64,000 nt of DNA from Rhizoctonia solani (taxonomy: Eukaryota > Basidiomycota > Agaricomycetes > Cantharellales > Ceratobasidiaceae), in NCBI RefSeq assembly GCF_016906535.1, contig NC_057374.1, positions 1,860,001 to 1,924,000 of the forward strand, written 5' to 3'. Shown piece after piece: positions 45,802 through 57,027 of this stretch. Each line of letters opens with the position of its first letter. Within the stretch, counting starts at the first letter, position 1. The notes under the pieces were generated by a model. That model was not told where the DNA came from, ran no database searches, and saw only the letters and a program-made list of their open reading frames with translations. Both the position numbers and the translations under genes were made by a program.

Positions 45802-48598
45802 TCAATTAGGCCTCTCAAAAAACCCATTGGCGGTCACTCCTAGAGCAGCGACCCCGCTCGCACCTGCACTCCCAGACCTCCCGAGCGCAATCGACCCCTT
45901 TCTCGAGCCTGCCTGTTTTTCGATGCTAATCACCGACCGAGCCCCACGGATCGTGGACCCTGGACCAGATGTTGAATTCTGGCCTGTGGTATGTGCGACA
46001 GAGAACGCGGTCGAGTTGGCAGAGGGCGTGCGGCGATGGCGGTTTGCCGGAGAACCGAGCGGGACAGTAGGTCGGGCAGGAGACGAACCGAGAGCCGAGG
46101 TAGATGCGCTTGGAAGTCTCGGCGAGACGGGGGCACTACCCGGCTTTAGAGAGCGGGACCAAGAAGAGGGGGCGAGTGTTCCGGTGGACTTGGACATGAG
46201 GTTTATTCCTGCACGCATGCTTCGTGGAGAACGGGGCGCTGGAGGTTCGGGCGTGACGGACATGACGAGCATGGCCTCGTTCAGCTCGTCGTCTTCAATG
46301 TCCACGCTCGAGCGAGGTACGCTATCGAGGGTTGTGAGACTGGTGTCACCGGAGGATGGCTCGGTGGGGCTGTCGTCAACGAGAACGGCACTCCCCATCA
46401 GACTCGACCTGCTCATATCAACCAAAGTCCCCGCCTCATCGTCGAATTTCAGTTCGGAAGGTACGGGCAACGCGTCGCCCCGGTCTGGAACATCTTCAAA
46501 GATTTCAAAGTATCGTTCGATGCATACTCTGACAATGTCGCCTAGAGTGGTAGAACCTGCTTTTCGAGGGGGAGCTGGAGGTGCAGGGCCAGCGCCCGGG
46601 GTATTCCACGTTCCGCCCGTCATGGATGCTGCGCCTGGTACGGCACACATCTTGACGTCGCGGATGGGGTCATTTGAACGGACAAGATTGGGCGAGATAC
46701 ACAAAGCTAGGTTATGTGCATCCATTCTGTTGACGCTGGACCGGAGGGATACGTCATGAAGGAGGTCTGAGAGGAAGGCGTCAGGCTTCAAAGTACGAAT
46801 GAAGATGCGACTTGGACTTACGGAAGATGTATCCCAACAAGACCACCCGGCATCCCCAGCCCATTGCAGGCAACAACACTTCACGGATGTACTCTACGCA
46901 CGCGTCTCCCTCGCCCCATCCTCCCACGGTAGCCATTTCAGCTTCACTACCAACTCGTTTATGGCCCCTCCCGTTTATTCCATTCGCGGTCCCATTCGAG
47001 AGGCCCAGACTGACAGTTCCATTAGCAACCAATTTAGAGGAAGGAGGCCCTGAGAGGCCATCGACGCCCCAGCCGGTGCTAGGCGGACATTTGGCGATAA
47101 TAGGGTAGAGAGAGCCGGAGAATATCGGTTCTGGGAGATCACGGAGGAACTTTTTGATGAGGACGGCGGCGATATGAGGGTCGTGGTATTGAGCGAGTGT
47201 AACTTGGTTACCTGTAGGCGAAACGGAAACAAGCACAGTCAATATACGCCGGCTAGGGAAGCAGTCCACGCACCTCGATCATAAGCTTCCCTGACGCTTC
47301 TCAACAGCCCGACGTTGGGACTTCGTCTGAACAAGCCTTCAACCTCAAGGTTCAGACCGAGGGGACCTTCTGATCTGAGATACTCGACGCAATCTCGGAT
47401 TACTCGGGGTACTGGTGAAGATTCACCATCGGGTCCCATAAGCCGCTCGAGCGGGACGCCAAAAGTCAGAGACGGGGGATGGATGATGGGAGGGAAATGT
47501 TGTGTTCATGTTTAAGGTTTTCACTGGGAGATACCAGGTTCAGTGAAATATCTCCACGAGATGAATTAGAGGAACGTCATACTTGTAGACTGCAGGGGCA
47601 ATTTCAATTTGTGTCAAAGGGACGTGACGTGCGAGTTCAGAGAGTGTAGAAACATATGTAATCTTGCGAAAGAATTTTGGGCTGAGGACTGCGCCCGCGA
47701 GCGATACAAACACTATTCATCTCGAGGATCAACTTTTGAGCCTCGCAAAAAAGGAAAATGAGGCTACGTACTCTTGGAAAACCACGTTGGATGGACAATT
47801 AACTGACAGACAGCTACGTCAGTAGAAGCTTAGACCGAATACCAGTTGATTGCCTTACCAATCGTTTCAGATTCTTACGGTATCTAGGTGGTGTGTGTTC
47901 AAACATGATGGAGAAAAAATACGCATGTTTACTCACTTTCGACTCATGCTCCTATAAGCTTTCCATATCCAGTTCCAGCTTGGCGTATGTCGACCACCGG
48001 CAGCTAAAAATACGACGACATAGTCATTTTCAACTAGATCAGATTCGTAAGCTAAATTCCAGGAAGAAAAGCGAAGAGCCTGTACCATACAAGTCGAGAT
48101 ACGCTATGATTCGGCTATGCCAAGTGTAAGCAAGCGTGGATTGAGGGAGACATCAGGGTGGACCCACGAAAGGAGAATATCATAGGATATAAGGCGTGGA
48201 TCTGGAAAAGAGGCTGCTGTGACCACAACCCTGTCAATAACCCGGTACCGATTAGTCTGTCTGCAGCAACTGCTTAAATACGACCACTCTCACATAGGCC
48301 TGGTTCTACACCACCATAGCAACTTAGCAATTTCCACGAAAAAAAATCCCATAAACACTCACTCATAGTCAACACCTGCTTGGGTAATCACTGCATTCAA
48401 AGCCTTGTCTATCTGCTCTCTTTCCTCTGGCCTCATTCCCTCGTATTGTTCTTCCACATCCACCAGTCCAAATCCATTGTTCGGTGTTCTCGGCGAAGGA
48501 AAGGCAGGAGTCCGAGAGATGGGTGATATGGGTGACGCCGGGGTATTGACAGTGAGCGCTGCTAGTCGCTGCTTAAGACTCAGTGCGGGCGGGGCCAT
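45802..48598 (-). pseudogene. BCH/CRAL-TRIO-RhoGAP protein, frame broken as given
   Basis: About ten exons. The N-terminus is MAPPALSLKQRLAALTV with QIDKALNAVITQAGVDYE (48363-48598). A CRAL-TRIO/BCH domain follows: FPDPRLISYDILLS, RIIAYLDLY, VENDYVVVFLAAGGRHTPS, WIWKAYRSMSRKYRKNLKR, LIVHPTWFSK, LSPKFFRKITYVSTLSELA. Then comes the RhoGAP domain: FGVPLERLMGPDGE, the arginine-finger segment EGLFRRSPN, KKFLRDLPEPIF and NRMDAHNLALCISPNLVR. A 250-residue Ser/Pro-rich tail ends it. The order is that of p50RhoGAP/ARHGAP1, which inactivates Rho-family GTPases at membranes. Between NENLKHEHNISLP and FGVPLE (about 47463-47490) the frame shifts and meets TGA; no AG acceptor lies there to allow an intron. 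Such genes are usually essential-looking single copies, so assembly error at C5 or T4 is as likely as a real mutation. Confidence 0.78.
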
Positions 48599-49727
48599 CG
48601 TCGTTGACGAAACTCGGCTGAGACGTCATGTGATACGATACTAGCACTGCCACTAGTGGAGAGCCCCTATCTAGCGTTCCACTTGGGAAGTTGCGATCTA
48701 GTGACGTCAAATTCACATGTACCATCACGACCATGATCGTTAAAGTTATTTACCGTATACGTTAATGGTTGACTGTCTCGAGTTCCGATAAGATATCAAC
48801 ACGTGGGCTTATATGGAGGATAAATGGCCCAAGGCTTGTTATATCAATCCTCCGGCCCCATAAGGTGCGGCTAAATATGCAATTACTGGCCTTGGAATGG
48901 CTTGCCAACCCTCTTCGTATTTCCTACACTGGGTGTTATCCCTGGTGCTCTCGACCCTCAGTCCGCTACAGCACAGCTACATTCATTCATTGCTTGATGG
49001 CTAGTGGTTAGCCGAATCCGCCCTTCCAATAATTGTTTTATGCAGCCTCATGTGGGGGTTACTGGGAGAACTGGGCCGGTCTATTGTGTTTCCGATAAGT
49101 TTGCAGGTCAAGCATGCCGAAAAGTTCCGCAGACAGAACTTAATAGGGGAATTATAGCCGAGCTGCGCACCAGGCGGAATTCACTCCGAATCAACCAACT
49201 TCAGCAGGTCACCAGTCCAGGCACGGTACAAGGGAAGGCCATACCCGACCGGTTAAAGCATGTCAATAAACTGTGATAGCTGACAAGCGTTCCTGGGACT
49301 ATCTGATCTCCGGCATCACAAGAAGAATGCAATTGTTCGTACGTATTAGTACACTATCCCTATAGTCAATCCAAACGAAATTATAACTTCGATGTAATTA
49401 TCTAGGTGCGTTCGCCCAGGTATTTGGATATCTTGGGGATTCTCGGTTTGGACTGAAGAGGTCGACGCGAGTGCCTGGAATGATTCGACGTTTGAACTGC
49501 CCGAAAGGCCAAGTACTCCCGGTGGTTGTATTAGCGATCCGGTTATCAGAGGTCAGACTGGGTTGTAAGTTCCTCATCAGAATCGTGGCTCCAGTTGATC
49601 GGTATAATTTCCACTCGACCAAATACTATTCACTATATAAGTTGAACGCTCTCAGGCCGTGTAGGACGGTTAACATTATACCACTCCCAAGAAACAGGTG
49701 CTCCAATCCCGATCCACTTTTCTGGCT
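48599..49727. other. Divergent intergenic region
   Basis: No gene seen between the RhoGAP start and the T5orf172-like gene. Both promoters should lie here. Confidence 0.5.
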
Positions 49728-51484
49728 ATGGCAGACCAGAAAAAAATAGAACCAAAAACCGAAAAGGAACTGGAGACGATGTTTTCAGCGATAATGGCTA
49801 TAGAGGTTAAGGAGTCCAAGATCGAGGTTGAGGATAGCGATGCTGGGGATAGCGACGTCGAGGATAGCGATGAACCTACCAACACAGACGCCGAGTACGC
49901 ATACTTAATCGTCATGCCTAATCCATTTGAAAAAAATCGGGGTATTACACGAGACACAGTACGTGTCGTCCATTACACGAGAATCCACTGCTCGATTGAT
50001 CGCTCTCGCACATCCACAGAGCGAGCACGACACCGTCTGGAACCGACTATATTGGGCCAAAATAGGCGATGGTTCCAACATTTTGGATCGTGTCAAACAA
50101 TACGACAACCCTAGCCAGTAGTGAGTGGCTTGATATCTGTATAATCGAGTATAGTTATAGACGAATCTATCCAGTATATCTATCATCAAACTGAATTGTG
50201 CCAATCGACGCAAACGCAAGAAACCTGGAAAGATCCTTGAGAAAGCGTGCCTCGGTGCCCATAGATGTGGCGGGATTGGGAAGGGAACTTGTAAGCCAGG
50301 AATAGATTTAGATTTAGATTGTTGCAATACTTACTCGGGATTCTTGAGCGGAATGGCGTGGATTATATTCGAAGGAGGACCAGACCACTGATGGCACAAC
50401 AAGGCAGGGTTTACAGAATCTACTACGCGGATTTTTCCCACTCAGCGATATGCTCGATCGGAAGCCTAATGACGAGTCGGGCAAAAAATGGAGGGCCCGA
50501 TTGAAGGTTTACCTGGAAAACAATGAGAAAGCTCAGGAGTGGACTGACGTTCTAAAATTCATCCAAGACACCGTGAATCCAGGAAAAGGGTCCGTTGGGA
50601 CGAAATCAGGCAATAAAGTAGAAAAATTTCCGAGGATGTATATATTAGCTACGCCAAGTACACGCAAGGAATCAAGGTACTTGGGTATTGATGATAGATC
50701 GGTTAGTAAATCCTGTCATATCCACTGAATGTTCCATACTCTTGAGAACTTACTATTACGTATCACAGTCAAATATCCTTAGGACTTACTGGGTAAAGAT
50801 TGGCTACTCTTATACACAACAGAGCTCAGTCTTTGGGTTTGTCATGAGTCAATACCAGTCGAAAGTGCCTGATCTCTCGTACGTACTACTTCCCGGAGCC
50901 TGGAGCCCGCCTTGATACGTGTAACGATAGTTTCAACGGATATCTCCTGGACGAGGAGTTAGATGCAAATAAGGAGCAGGAGAAGATCAAGAAGATCTGG
51001 GATGACTTGGAAAAGGTGTTGCTTTCAAAGTATGGGCTAGATGGTAAGTACAGTCATGTTACACACACATATATATATATAGTTCATCCTACTTTGCTCA
51101 GCACCTACGAGAAAAACGAATACCGACTGGTATTTAATCACAATAAAAGGAAGCGGACAAACCAGGTCTCCCGCAATCGATTTCTTGGACAGCTATATCA
51201 CTACATTCCATGAAACCAAAGGCATTCCGTGCGAGGTAGAAGTTCATGCACCTTCTGATAACACGCCTCAAAAAGAAAAGAAACTAAAACTATCAGCATT
51301 GAAGCAGAAGGTCAAATGGAAGGAGGATCAGATGAAGTTGAATATCGAAAGAAATGTAAGAAAGGATTTGTCAGCTCAGGAAGACAACGATCCGGTTGAA
51401 GGCTACTGTGGAGATGTGGGAGATGCAACAGAGGATGTTATAGAGGGATGGATTGAGAAAAAAATGGAACTGCTTCGGGAATAA
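49728..51484 (+). CDS. Hypothetical multi-exon protein with T5orf172-like motif
   Basis: Exons 49728-49958, 50020-50120 and one from 50175 are supported by GT-AG sites and phase. Later coding pieces around 50450-50690, 50930-51043 and 51185-51484 are less certain. The start MADQKKIEPKTEKELETMF is followed by an acidic stretch. Then VWNRLYWAKIGDGSNILDRV and, after the second intron, ILEKACLGAHRCGG resemble the KIG...R and E...H elements of T5orf172/GIY-YIG-like (DUF1766) domains. The C-terminal part is charged and coiled-coil-like (KLKLSALKQKVKWKEDQMKL). The family fit is tentative; a nuclease-fold protein of unknown role is the best I can offer. Exon count and 3' end need transcript support. 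Confidence 0.45.
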
Positions 51485-52984
51485 GTCAAAGCCCATGGGC
51501 AAGAAGCCAAAGCTCAAGGATAACATGTCAGCTGAGGATAGTTCAGGAGAGTAGGAAGCACAATGTAAAGTTTGGACATCACGATCCTTGCTAGTATGAT
51601 CGTGCATTGAGGGATACAATGCAACAGGAAATCGAGAGAGAGGTGTATGCAAGTGTCAGATGACCTCGGAACTTGGTTCTGAGATACCCTAATGTTACCT
51701 ACTATATACTGTATATAGACAAATGCGGTTGAATCGAAATTCGCAGCAGTTACATAAGGTGTGCAGGGCGTAGCCGCTGTGGTGCACGATGAAGAATGAA
51801 TAATTCGTGTATACACCCACAGTAAAGAGTTGGATTTATTGAAAGACCACATGCGTGGGTACAGGGAACTCGCAGCAGAAAACTATAAAAGGCCTACTCG
51901 AAGCTGGATATAGGCTTCGTACTTGATCATCTTACCGTGGTACGACAGACTTGCATAGCCAGCTGGTCCAGTACTAAACTCTTATTTTCTGATTGTTTGT
52001 CTCACTCGCGCTCAACAAAACCGTCAGTTCACATCTCGTTCAGTTACTAACCACGTTACAGGTTCGTATATCGCCGGGGGAGCGGGGGCCACCTGGTTGT
52101 TGCTCATGGTTCTAAAATTTCTTTTGCGGTTGAATGACCCGCATATTAAATATTAATATAAGATGTTTATACAAGGAAATGTGAGGTTAGCTCATGGAGC
52201 AAAAAGCGAGCGAAATATAAGGGTCGGGGTGAGATTATGTTGAATCTTTAGATTCTAGTTGATGCCTATTATAAAAAGACACACCATATAAGGTAAAAGA
52301 GCGTATTTGGAGAGAGGCACCTAAGCCCTTTGATAATATACGCATAATCCTATAATTTTGCCGCTATTAAATTATGCACAGTGTATGGTGCTGTATAATA
52401 GCTCTGGAAACGGGTTCAAGAGTATATGCGTCTGGCTTTTGGTAACAATAAATTCGGAAATACGTCTGATAGGTGCCGATCCGCCCAGGGATGAACTTAT
52501 GATTGTCGACCATAAATGCTGTTGGAATGTTGTTTATCCGGCGTTTATTCTGCATATAATATACAGGACTGGAGGACATCTTCCAAAAACTCCTCCCACA
52601 CTCGTGTATATAAAATTTCATCCTATTGTTGAATAGACTGTAGAAAGACGTAGAGTTTACTGGATGTTCTGTAATCGAGTCAATTGGGTGACTCACTCGA
52701 TGTATGCCCAGTGCGCGCAAGTGTACGCGTAATTCATGCCTTTAGAGTATAAAAGGGCCTTGTCCAAGCCCCAAATGCTCATCTTATCCCACTCTTGTAT
52801 TTACTCAGTCATTACTTGTATTTTAATCTACTACTTTTATACAGAAATCGAACTAGTATTTCTACATAGACCCCTCCGCGAAGATTGTTTTTTGTGCCTT
52901 TCAATCACTGCCTGCCGTTCAGCATCCTGGCTTATCCAATTTCTTCAACTTGTATAATTATACCAGTAACTCGACTTGTATATG
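51485..52984. other. Intergenic region, no gene seen
   Basis: Short frames only. A TATAAAAGGGCC word at about 52749 might mark a promoter of a lost or unrecognised unit. Confidence 0.45.
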
Positions 52985-53580
52985 AACATCACAGTATCAT
53001 CTTGTCGGTTCTGTTAACGTTGGCTACTACATCTCAGCTCCGCTACGATCCAATGATTGTCAAAGTGGTCACACCCCCAAATTTCACCAATCAGTCGCGA
53101 ACCCTGCTATGGTATCATGATACACAATCTGGATACTGGGGAGCGTACTATATAGAACGATTTAAACCATATCCGATATTGGGGTCGATAGCAAGGTCGG
53201 CCGTGGAACTCGGATATGGGAGGTCAAAAAGATGGCGGACAACGAATCAACTGGCTCCTGATGTGTTGAAAGACGTGTAGATCTACCCAGATCATAGAGC
53301 AGAGCATGTGACATTGAAGGCAGCGCAAGAGAAACGAAAATCATACACCCAGCACTTTTTGATTGAAGCAGCAGGGAACACCACGACAGCTTTTGCCAGG
53401 TTTTCGGGGGGTCTGGTTCGTACGCAAAGTACAACTTCATCTTATACCAGTAGAAGTATGAATAATTGCTCTCGCACCTTTCAGAATCGCTACGGACTAT
53501 CATGGCGCCCCGGTCCCTCAACCTGAACGATTGCTATGACGAGACTCGGATGAGCGTGGTCGAGAAGGTTAAGAAACTAC
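52985..53580 (+). pseudogene. FunK1 kinase fragment, decayed
   Basis: Across frames this matches the middle of the broken kinase at 14.8-17.1 kb: LRYDPMIVKVVTPPN, then in another frame the ISDIGVD-KVGRGTRIWEV region, then DHRAEHVTLKAAQEKRKSYT. Several frame changes and stops separate the pieces, and there is no catalytic loop. The stretch corresponding to the 16298 lesion lacks the extra base seen there. The piece is a dispersed, truncated family relic. Confidence 0.7.
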
Positions 53581-54184
53581 AGTAGGCTTTTGATTGCATC
53601 AAAATGCCTACTCTCGAGAAGCGTCAGTGAGTAGCATCCGTGTTTTATGAATACGGTTTTGATTCTGATATCCCGGTAGCGCTTCAACGTCCAAGTGGCT
53701 ACACACTCTGGATGACTAGCACAAACTGCAACTTTTTCTGTAGAAAAAGGAAATAAGATGTATATATCAAAGTTATAACTATGCAGATACACGATAAAAG
53801 AGCGTGATAGTAAGTAGTACAAGAGAAGTAAGGATACCAGGCTTGAACAAGGCCCTTTTATACCCTCACTGTTCCTGTCGAGTCATTATATGAGGACTAC
53901 GCGCCCTGCTGCGCATATATCGTACAACTAGCTCACCTATGACTTACTAGCTCAATTACAGCCAACAGAGTATACCAGAACTCACTAGCAAGTACATGAT
54001 ATTTCTATACTTTCTGGTATTTTATCCCTTTTCTTTTGGATTTCTTATTGTGTTCTATGCTACGATGTGTATTCTGGGCTAAGGAAGTAAGTGTACTTGA
54101 TAAGATAAAACACACTCAGATATATAAAGCGTGTTCAACTTGAAGAAGCTATAATTGTGATCATAGAATGTTGTCTGATAGATA
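53581..54184. other. Intergenic region, no gene seen
   Basis: AT-rich flank of the Tc1 element, with no recognisable content. Confidence 0.45.
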
Positions 54185-54186
54185 TA

Positions 54187-54335
54187 CACTGGCGATCATT
54201 TGCTAAGCAACACGTGACCCAAAAAACGCGCAAGTGCTGCGTCGGGTAACACATGCTGTATCGTACTTGGGGTCAGTAATAGAAAAGTTTCGAATAGAGG
54301 TCTAGAATTTATATACAAAATTTCGTAAGAAAAGC
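54187..54335 (+). repeat. Left inverted repeat of the Tc1 element
   Basis: About 149 bp starting CACTGGCGATCATTTGC; its complement is 55648-55796. These are longer repeats than the ~30-50 bp usual in mariner. Confidence 0.8.
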
Positions 54336-54471
54336 TAAACTTAGGGGCATGTTACGAGCGCATTGAGACACGCCAATGTTGCATTTCAATTGATCGAAAT
54401 ATGAAATTTCCGTACCCCTTGTGAAAGAGCCAACAAAACACATGAACATTGCTATGAAACTAGGTACAAAA

Positions 54472-55491
54472 TTAATAGGGGGTATTTCCACCCTTGGCAG
54501 AAAGCAGAGCATCAATTCTATTAGGCATAGACTCATATAACTTGGTAATAAAACCTTGGTCAATGCACTCCCACTCCTCATGCAGTGCCTCCCACAACTC
54601 GGTTGTATTACATGGAGGAGGGTTGCGGGAATGAACCTTACGGTCAAGATAGCTCCATACGTTCTCGATGATATTCATATCGGGGCTTTGTGCAGGCCAG
54701 GGAAGCACGGAGATTGATTTCTCCTTGAACCATGCCTTGGTAATCTTGGCTGTGTGCTTTGGGTCGTTGTCCTGTTGAAACAAAAAATGCCTAATGGGTA
54801 TCTTATAGTCCTTTAGTGTCCCAAGAAGCCCCTCCTTAAGTATCTCAATGTACTTTGCAGCAGTGAGTCGTCCATCGATACGGATAAGTCGACCAACGCC
54901 CTTGGGGGTAATACACCCCCAGACCATCACATTTCCCCCACCGTGCTTGACCATTTTTTCAGTGTAGCGTGGGTCTAGACCTTCCCCTGGGCGCCTCCAG
55001 CAATAGTGGCGGCCATCAGAGCGGAATACGTTGAATTTCAACTCATCAGAGAAGAGAGCACAGAGCCATTCAGCAAGGCGCCATGTTTCATGCTGTTTGG
55101 CCCACGCCTTGCGGGTCAGGCGATGACGATAACACAGGAGAGGAACCTTCTGACGCGTATAAGATGAAAGGCCAATTTCACGGAGGCGCCGGCGAATAGT
55201 AGCAACCGAAATTTTGGGGAAAAACTTCCGCTGAATATTGGCAGCAGTGCAAACGCGAGATCTAGAGAGCTGGAGGGCCATAAATCGAGCATCGCTTGAG
55301 CTAAGAGTACGGGTACGACCACCAGCATGCCAAGAGTAAAGATTGTCGCCAGCAGAAGCGTGTCGTTTGCAAGTACGGGAGACAGTACAAGGGTGGACAC
55401 CCATGAGCTTAGCAATCTTATAGATAGAGAGCTTTTGGCTTCGAAGAGCCAGAATTTTTGCTCGAGTAGTGGGCAAGAGATGGCGAGGCAT
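54472..55491 (-). CDS. Tc1-like transposase
   Basis: 339 aa, no intron. Cut-and-paste transposase inserting at TA. The N-terminal helix-turn-helix region MPRHLLPTTRAKILALRSQK and KIAKLMGVHPCTVSRTCKRH binds the ends, with a second HTH-like SVATIRRRLREIG. The DDE core shows FSDELKFNVF (first Asp), FLFQQDNDPKHTAK (second Asp) and SPDMNIIENVWSYLD (Glu, at about the 34-residue spacing of the Tc1 group). Length is typical (about 340). No lesion seen. The ATG at 55491 has a short leader inside the right inverted repeat side. Confidence 0.93.
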   Translation of the reverse strand: MPRHLLPTTRAKILALRSQKLSIYKIAKLMGVHPCTVSRTCKRHASAGDNLYSWHAGGRTRTLSSSDARFMALQLSRSRVCTAANIQRKFFPKISVATIRRRLREIGLSSYTRQKVPLLCYRHRLTRKAWAKQHETWRLAEWLCALFSDELKFNVFRSDGRHYCWRRPGEGLDPRYTEKMVKHGGGNVMVWGCITPKGVGRLIRIDGRLTAAKYIEILKEGLLGTLKDYKIPIRHFLFQQDNDPKHTAKITKAWFKEKSISVLPWPAQSPDMNIIENVWSYLDRKVHSRNPPPCNTTELWEALHEEWECIDQGFITKLYESMPNRIDALLSAKGGNTPY

Positions 55492-55647
55492 GGCAGGATA
55501 CTGTGCAGAAAAAATGGCACGAATTGACTGGTTTTATAGCACACAACATGCGGCTGAGCAGGAGGGAGACGAGGCCATGCACGTGAGCTTCAATTGAAAT
55601 GCAACATGAGCACGCCTCAATGCAGCCATACCACGCCGCCCAGTTTA

Positions 55648-55796
55648 CACAATTTTACGAAATTTTGTATACGCATTCTAGACCACATTTTGAAACTTTT
55701 TTATTATTAGACCTAAGTACGATACAGCATGTGTCGCCCGACGCAGCACTTGCGCGTTTTTTGGGTCACGTGTTGCTTAGCAAATGATTGCCAGTG
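55648..55796 (-). repeat. Right inverted repeat of the Tc1 element
   Basis: Complement of the left repeat. It differs at, for example, CACTGGCA versus CACTGGCG and GGGCGAC versus GGGTAAC. Confidence 0.8.
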
Positions 55797-55945
55797 TAAA
55801 AAAAGTAGAAGTAGAACTCAGCGCCGAATTGACTGGACTGTCTAGCTATATTTCACTTTTTAGAAATTTGATAGCAAGGTGCTTATATTGGAATGCGCGT
55901 TCAACAATTGGTTCAAACCCTTGGTTGGAATATACCGCGAGTAAG

Positions 55946-56507
55946 TGTTACAACCTCCTTAAATATACCACTAGAATCGCCTGATTTTTCTATTATTTTT
56001 AGTATTTTTTACGGACTCTATATCTTTTGTTTCTCAATCACGTGACCTCGGCGCTTATTATGCCAAGATGCCGCGCCGAGATGCCGTGCCAAGGGCGCTT
56101 AGGAGAAATCCACGCTTCTACGCAGTCCGCAGCATGCTTCCTTTTTCCAACATGTACTTCTTTTCTCACGCGCACAGACCATGTAGATAGCGCACTTATG
56201 TCTATATATACAGCAGGGAAATCGCTTGGAAACACCAAGTTGATTTTACCTCGTCTCTTACTCATTAGAGAAGGTAGTCAGCCAGCTAAGTAGCCAGCCC
56301 CTAAGTAGTTCCCAGACGCTCACCACCCCCTTTACTCACCACACCTCCCAGGCCTAAGGCCCCCTCGCAGTTGTATAGAAGTAGTAGACCGCCCTAAGCG
56401 GTATTAGTATAGCCTAGATAGTTAGTTACATAAGCAGTGTCTGTAGTAGTACGGCCATAAGCGCCCGCCCACTAGCGTGTACCCAACCTTACAGTTGGTG
56501 TACAACA
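55946..56507 (+). repeat. 5' LTR of the chromovirus
   Basis: 562 bp, TGTTACAACC to TACAACA. All nine differences from the 3' LTR are CpG transitions. Confidence 0.93.
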
Positions 56508-57027
56508 TTGTAAAATTGACTTGCTGTAGGCTTTTGATTGACAACAAGAGGACTCCCAGTACTAGCACAAGGGAAATAACCGTGATTGGGGCCACCTTGC
56601 GGAGCATAATAATCAAAAGCTCCCCACCCCCACGTAGTACCAACTTGCTATAAGGCTGACAAGCTCTGATCGCCCGCATACCCCAAGTTTCGCCGGAACT
56701 CAGTAGTCAGCGACCCTAGACTGCTGAAATACCCGCTTGCTGAAAACCCGCTCATATCACGACCGCCAGGTCTGTTGATTTGTTGTAGGGACAGTCCAAC
56801 GCTAGGTACTAGACGCAAGGGTTTAGCGTTAGTATACTACAGAAAAACCGCTCATAAGTCCTGTCACAGGCACCTTCCCCCACACCGTTTCCACAATTCC
56901 CTCCACTTGCTCTGGAGTCCCACACCCATACTCCCGTCCTCCCAGTCAATCCAGTCAACGTTCCGTGGCAACCCGCTCCCAACCACCCTCTTGCGGCCCA
57001 TCACCCCCTCCGCAACACCTGCCCGGA
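56508..57027 (+). other. Leader between 5' LTR and gag
   Basis: The primer-binding site should start at or just after 56508 (TTGTAAAATTGACTTGCTG); I could not match it to a particular tRNA, and self-priming is possible. The frame from 56965 opens with GTG, so the gag start is placed at 57028. Confidence 0.5.

Larger units (their letters stand above)
54187..55796 (-). mobile_element. Tc1/mariner element, apparently complete
   Basis: 1610 bp between TA dinucleotides (54185-54186 and 55797-55798). Both ends start CACTGGC and match as inverted repeats over roughly 150 bp, with scattered differences that include CpG/TpG changes. The single gene is intact. This is the only element in the window that looks able to act by itself. 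Confidence 0.88.

Noticed and set aside
45802..46759. 340-codon plus-strand frame opposite the RhoGAP tail
   Set aside because: Shadow of the Ser/Pro-rich C-terminal exon on the other strand; composition mirrors it and no domain appears.
56965..57027. Gag start at 56965
   Set aside because: The codon is GTG; the first ATG in frame is at 57028 and begins a typical gag N-terminus.
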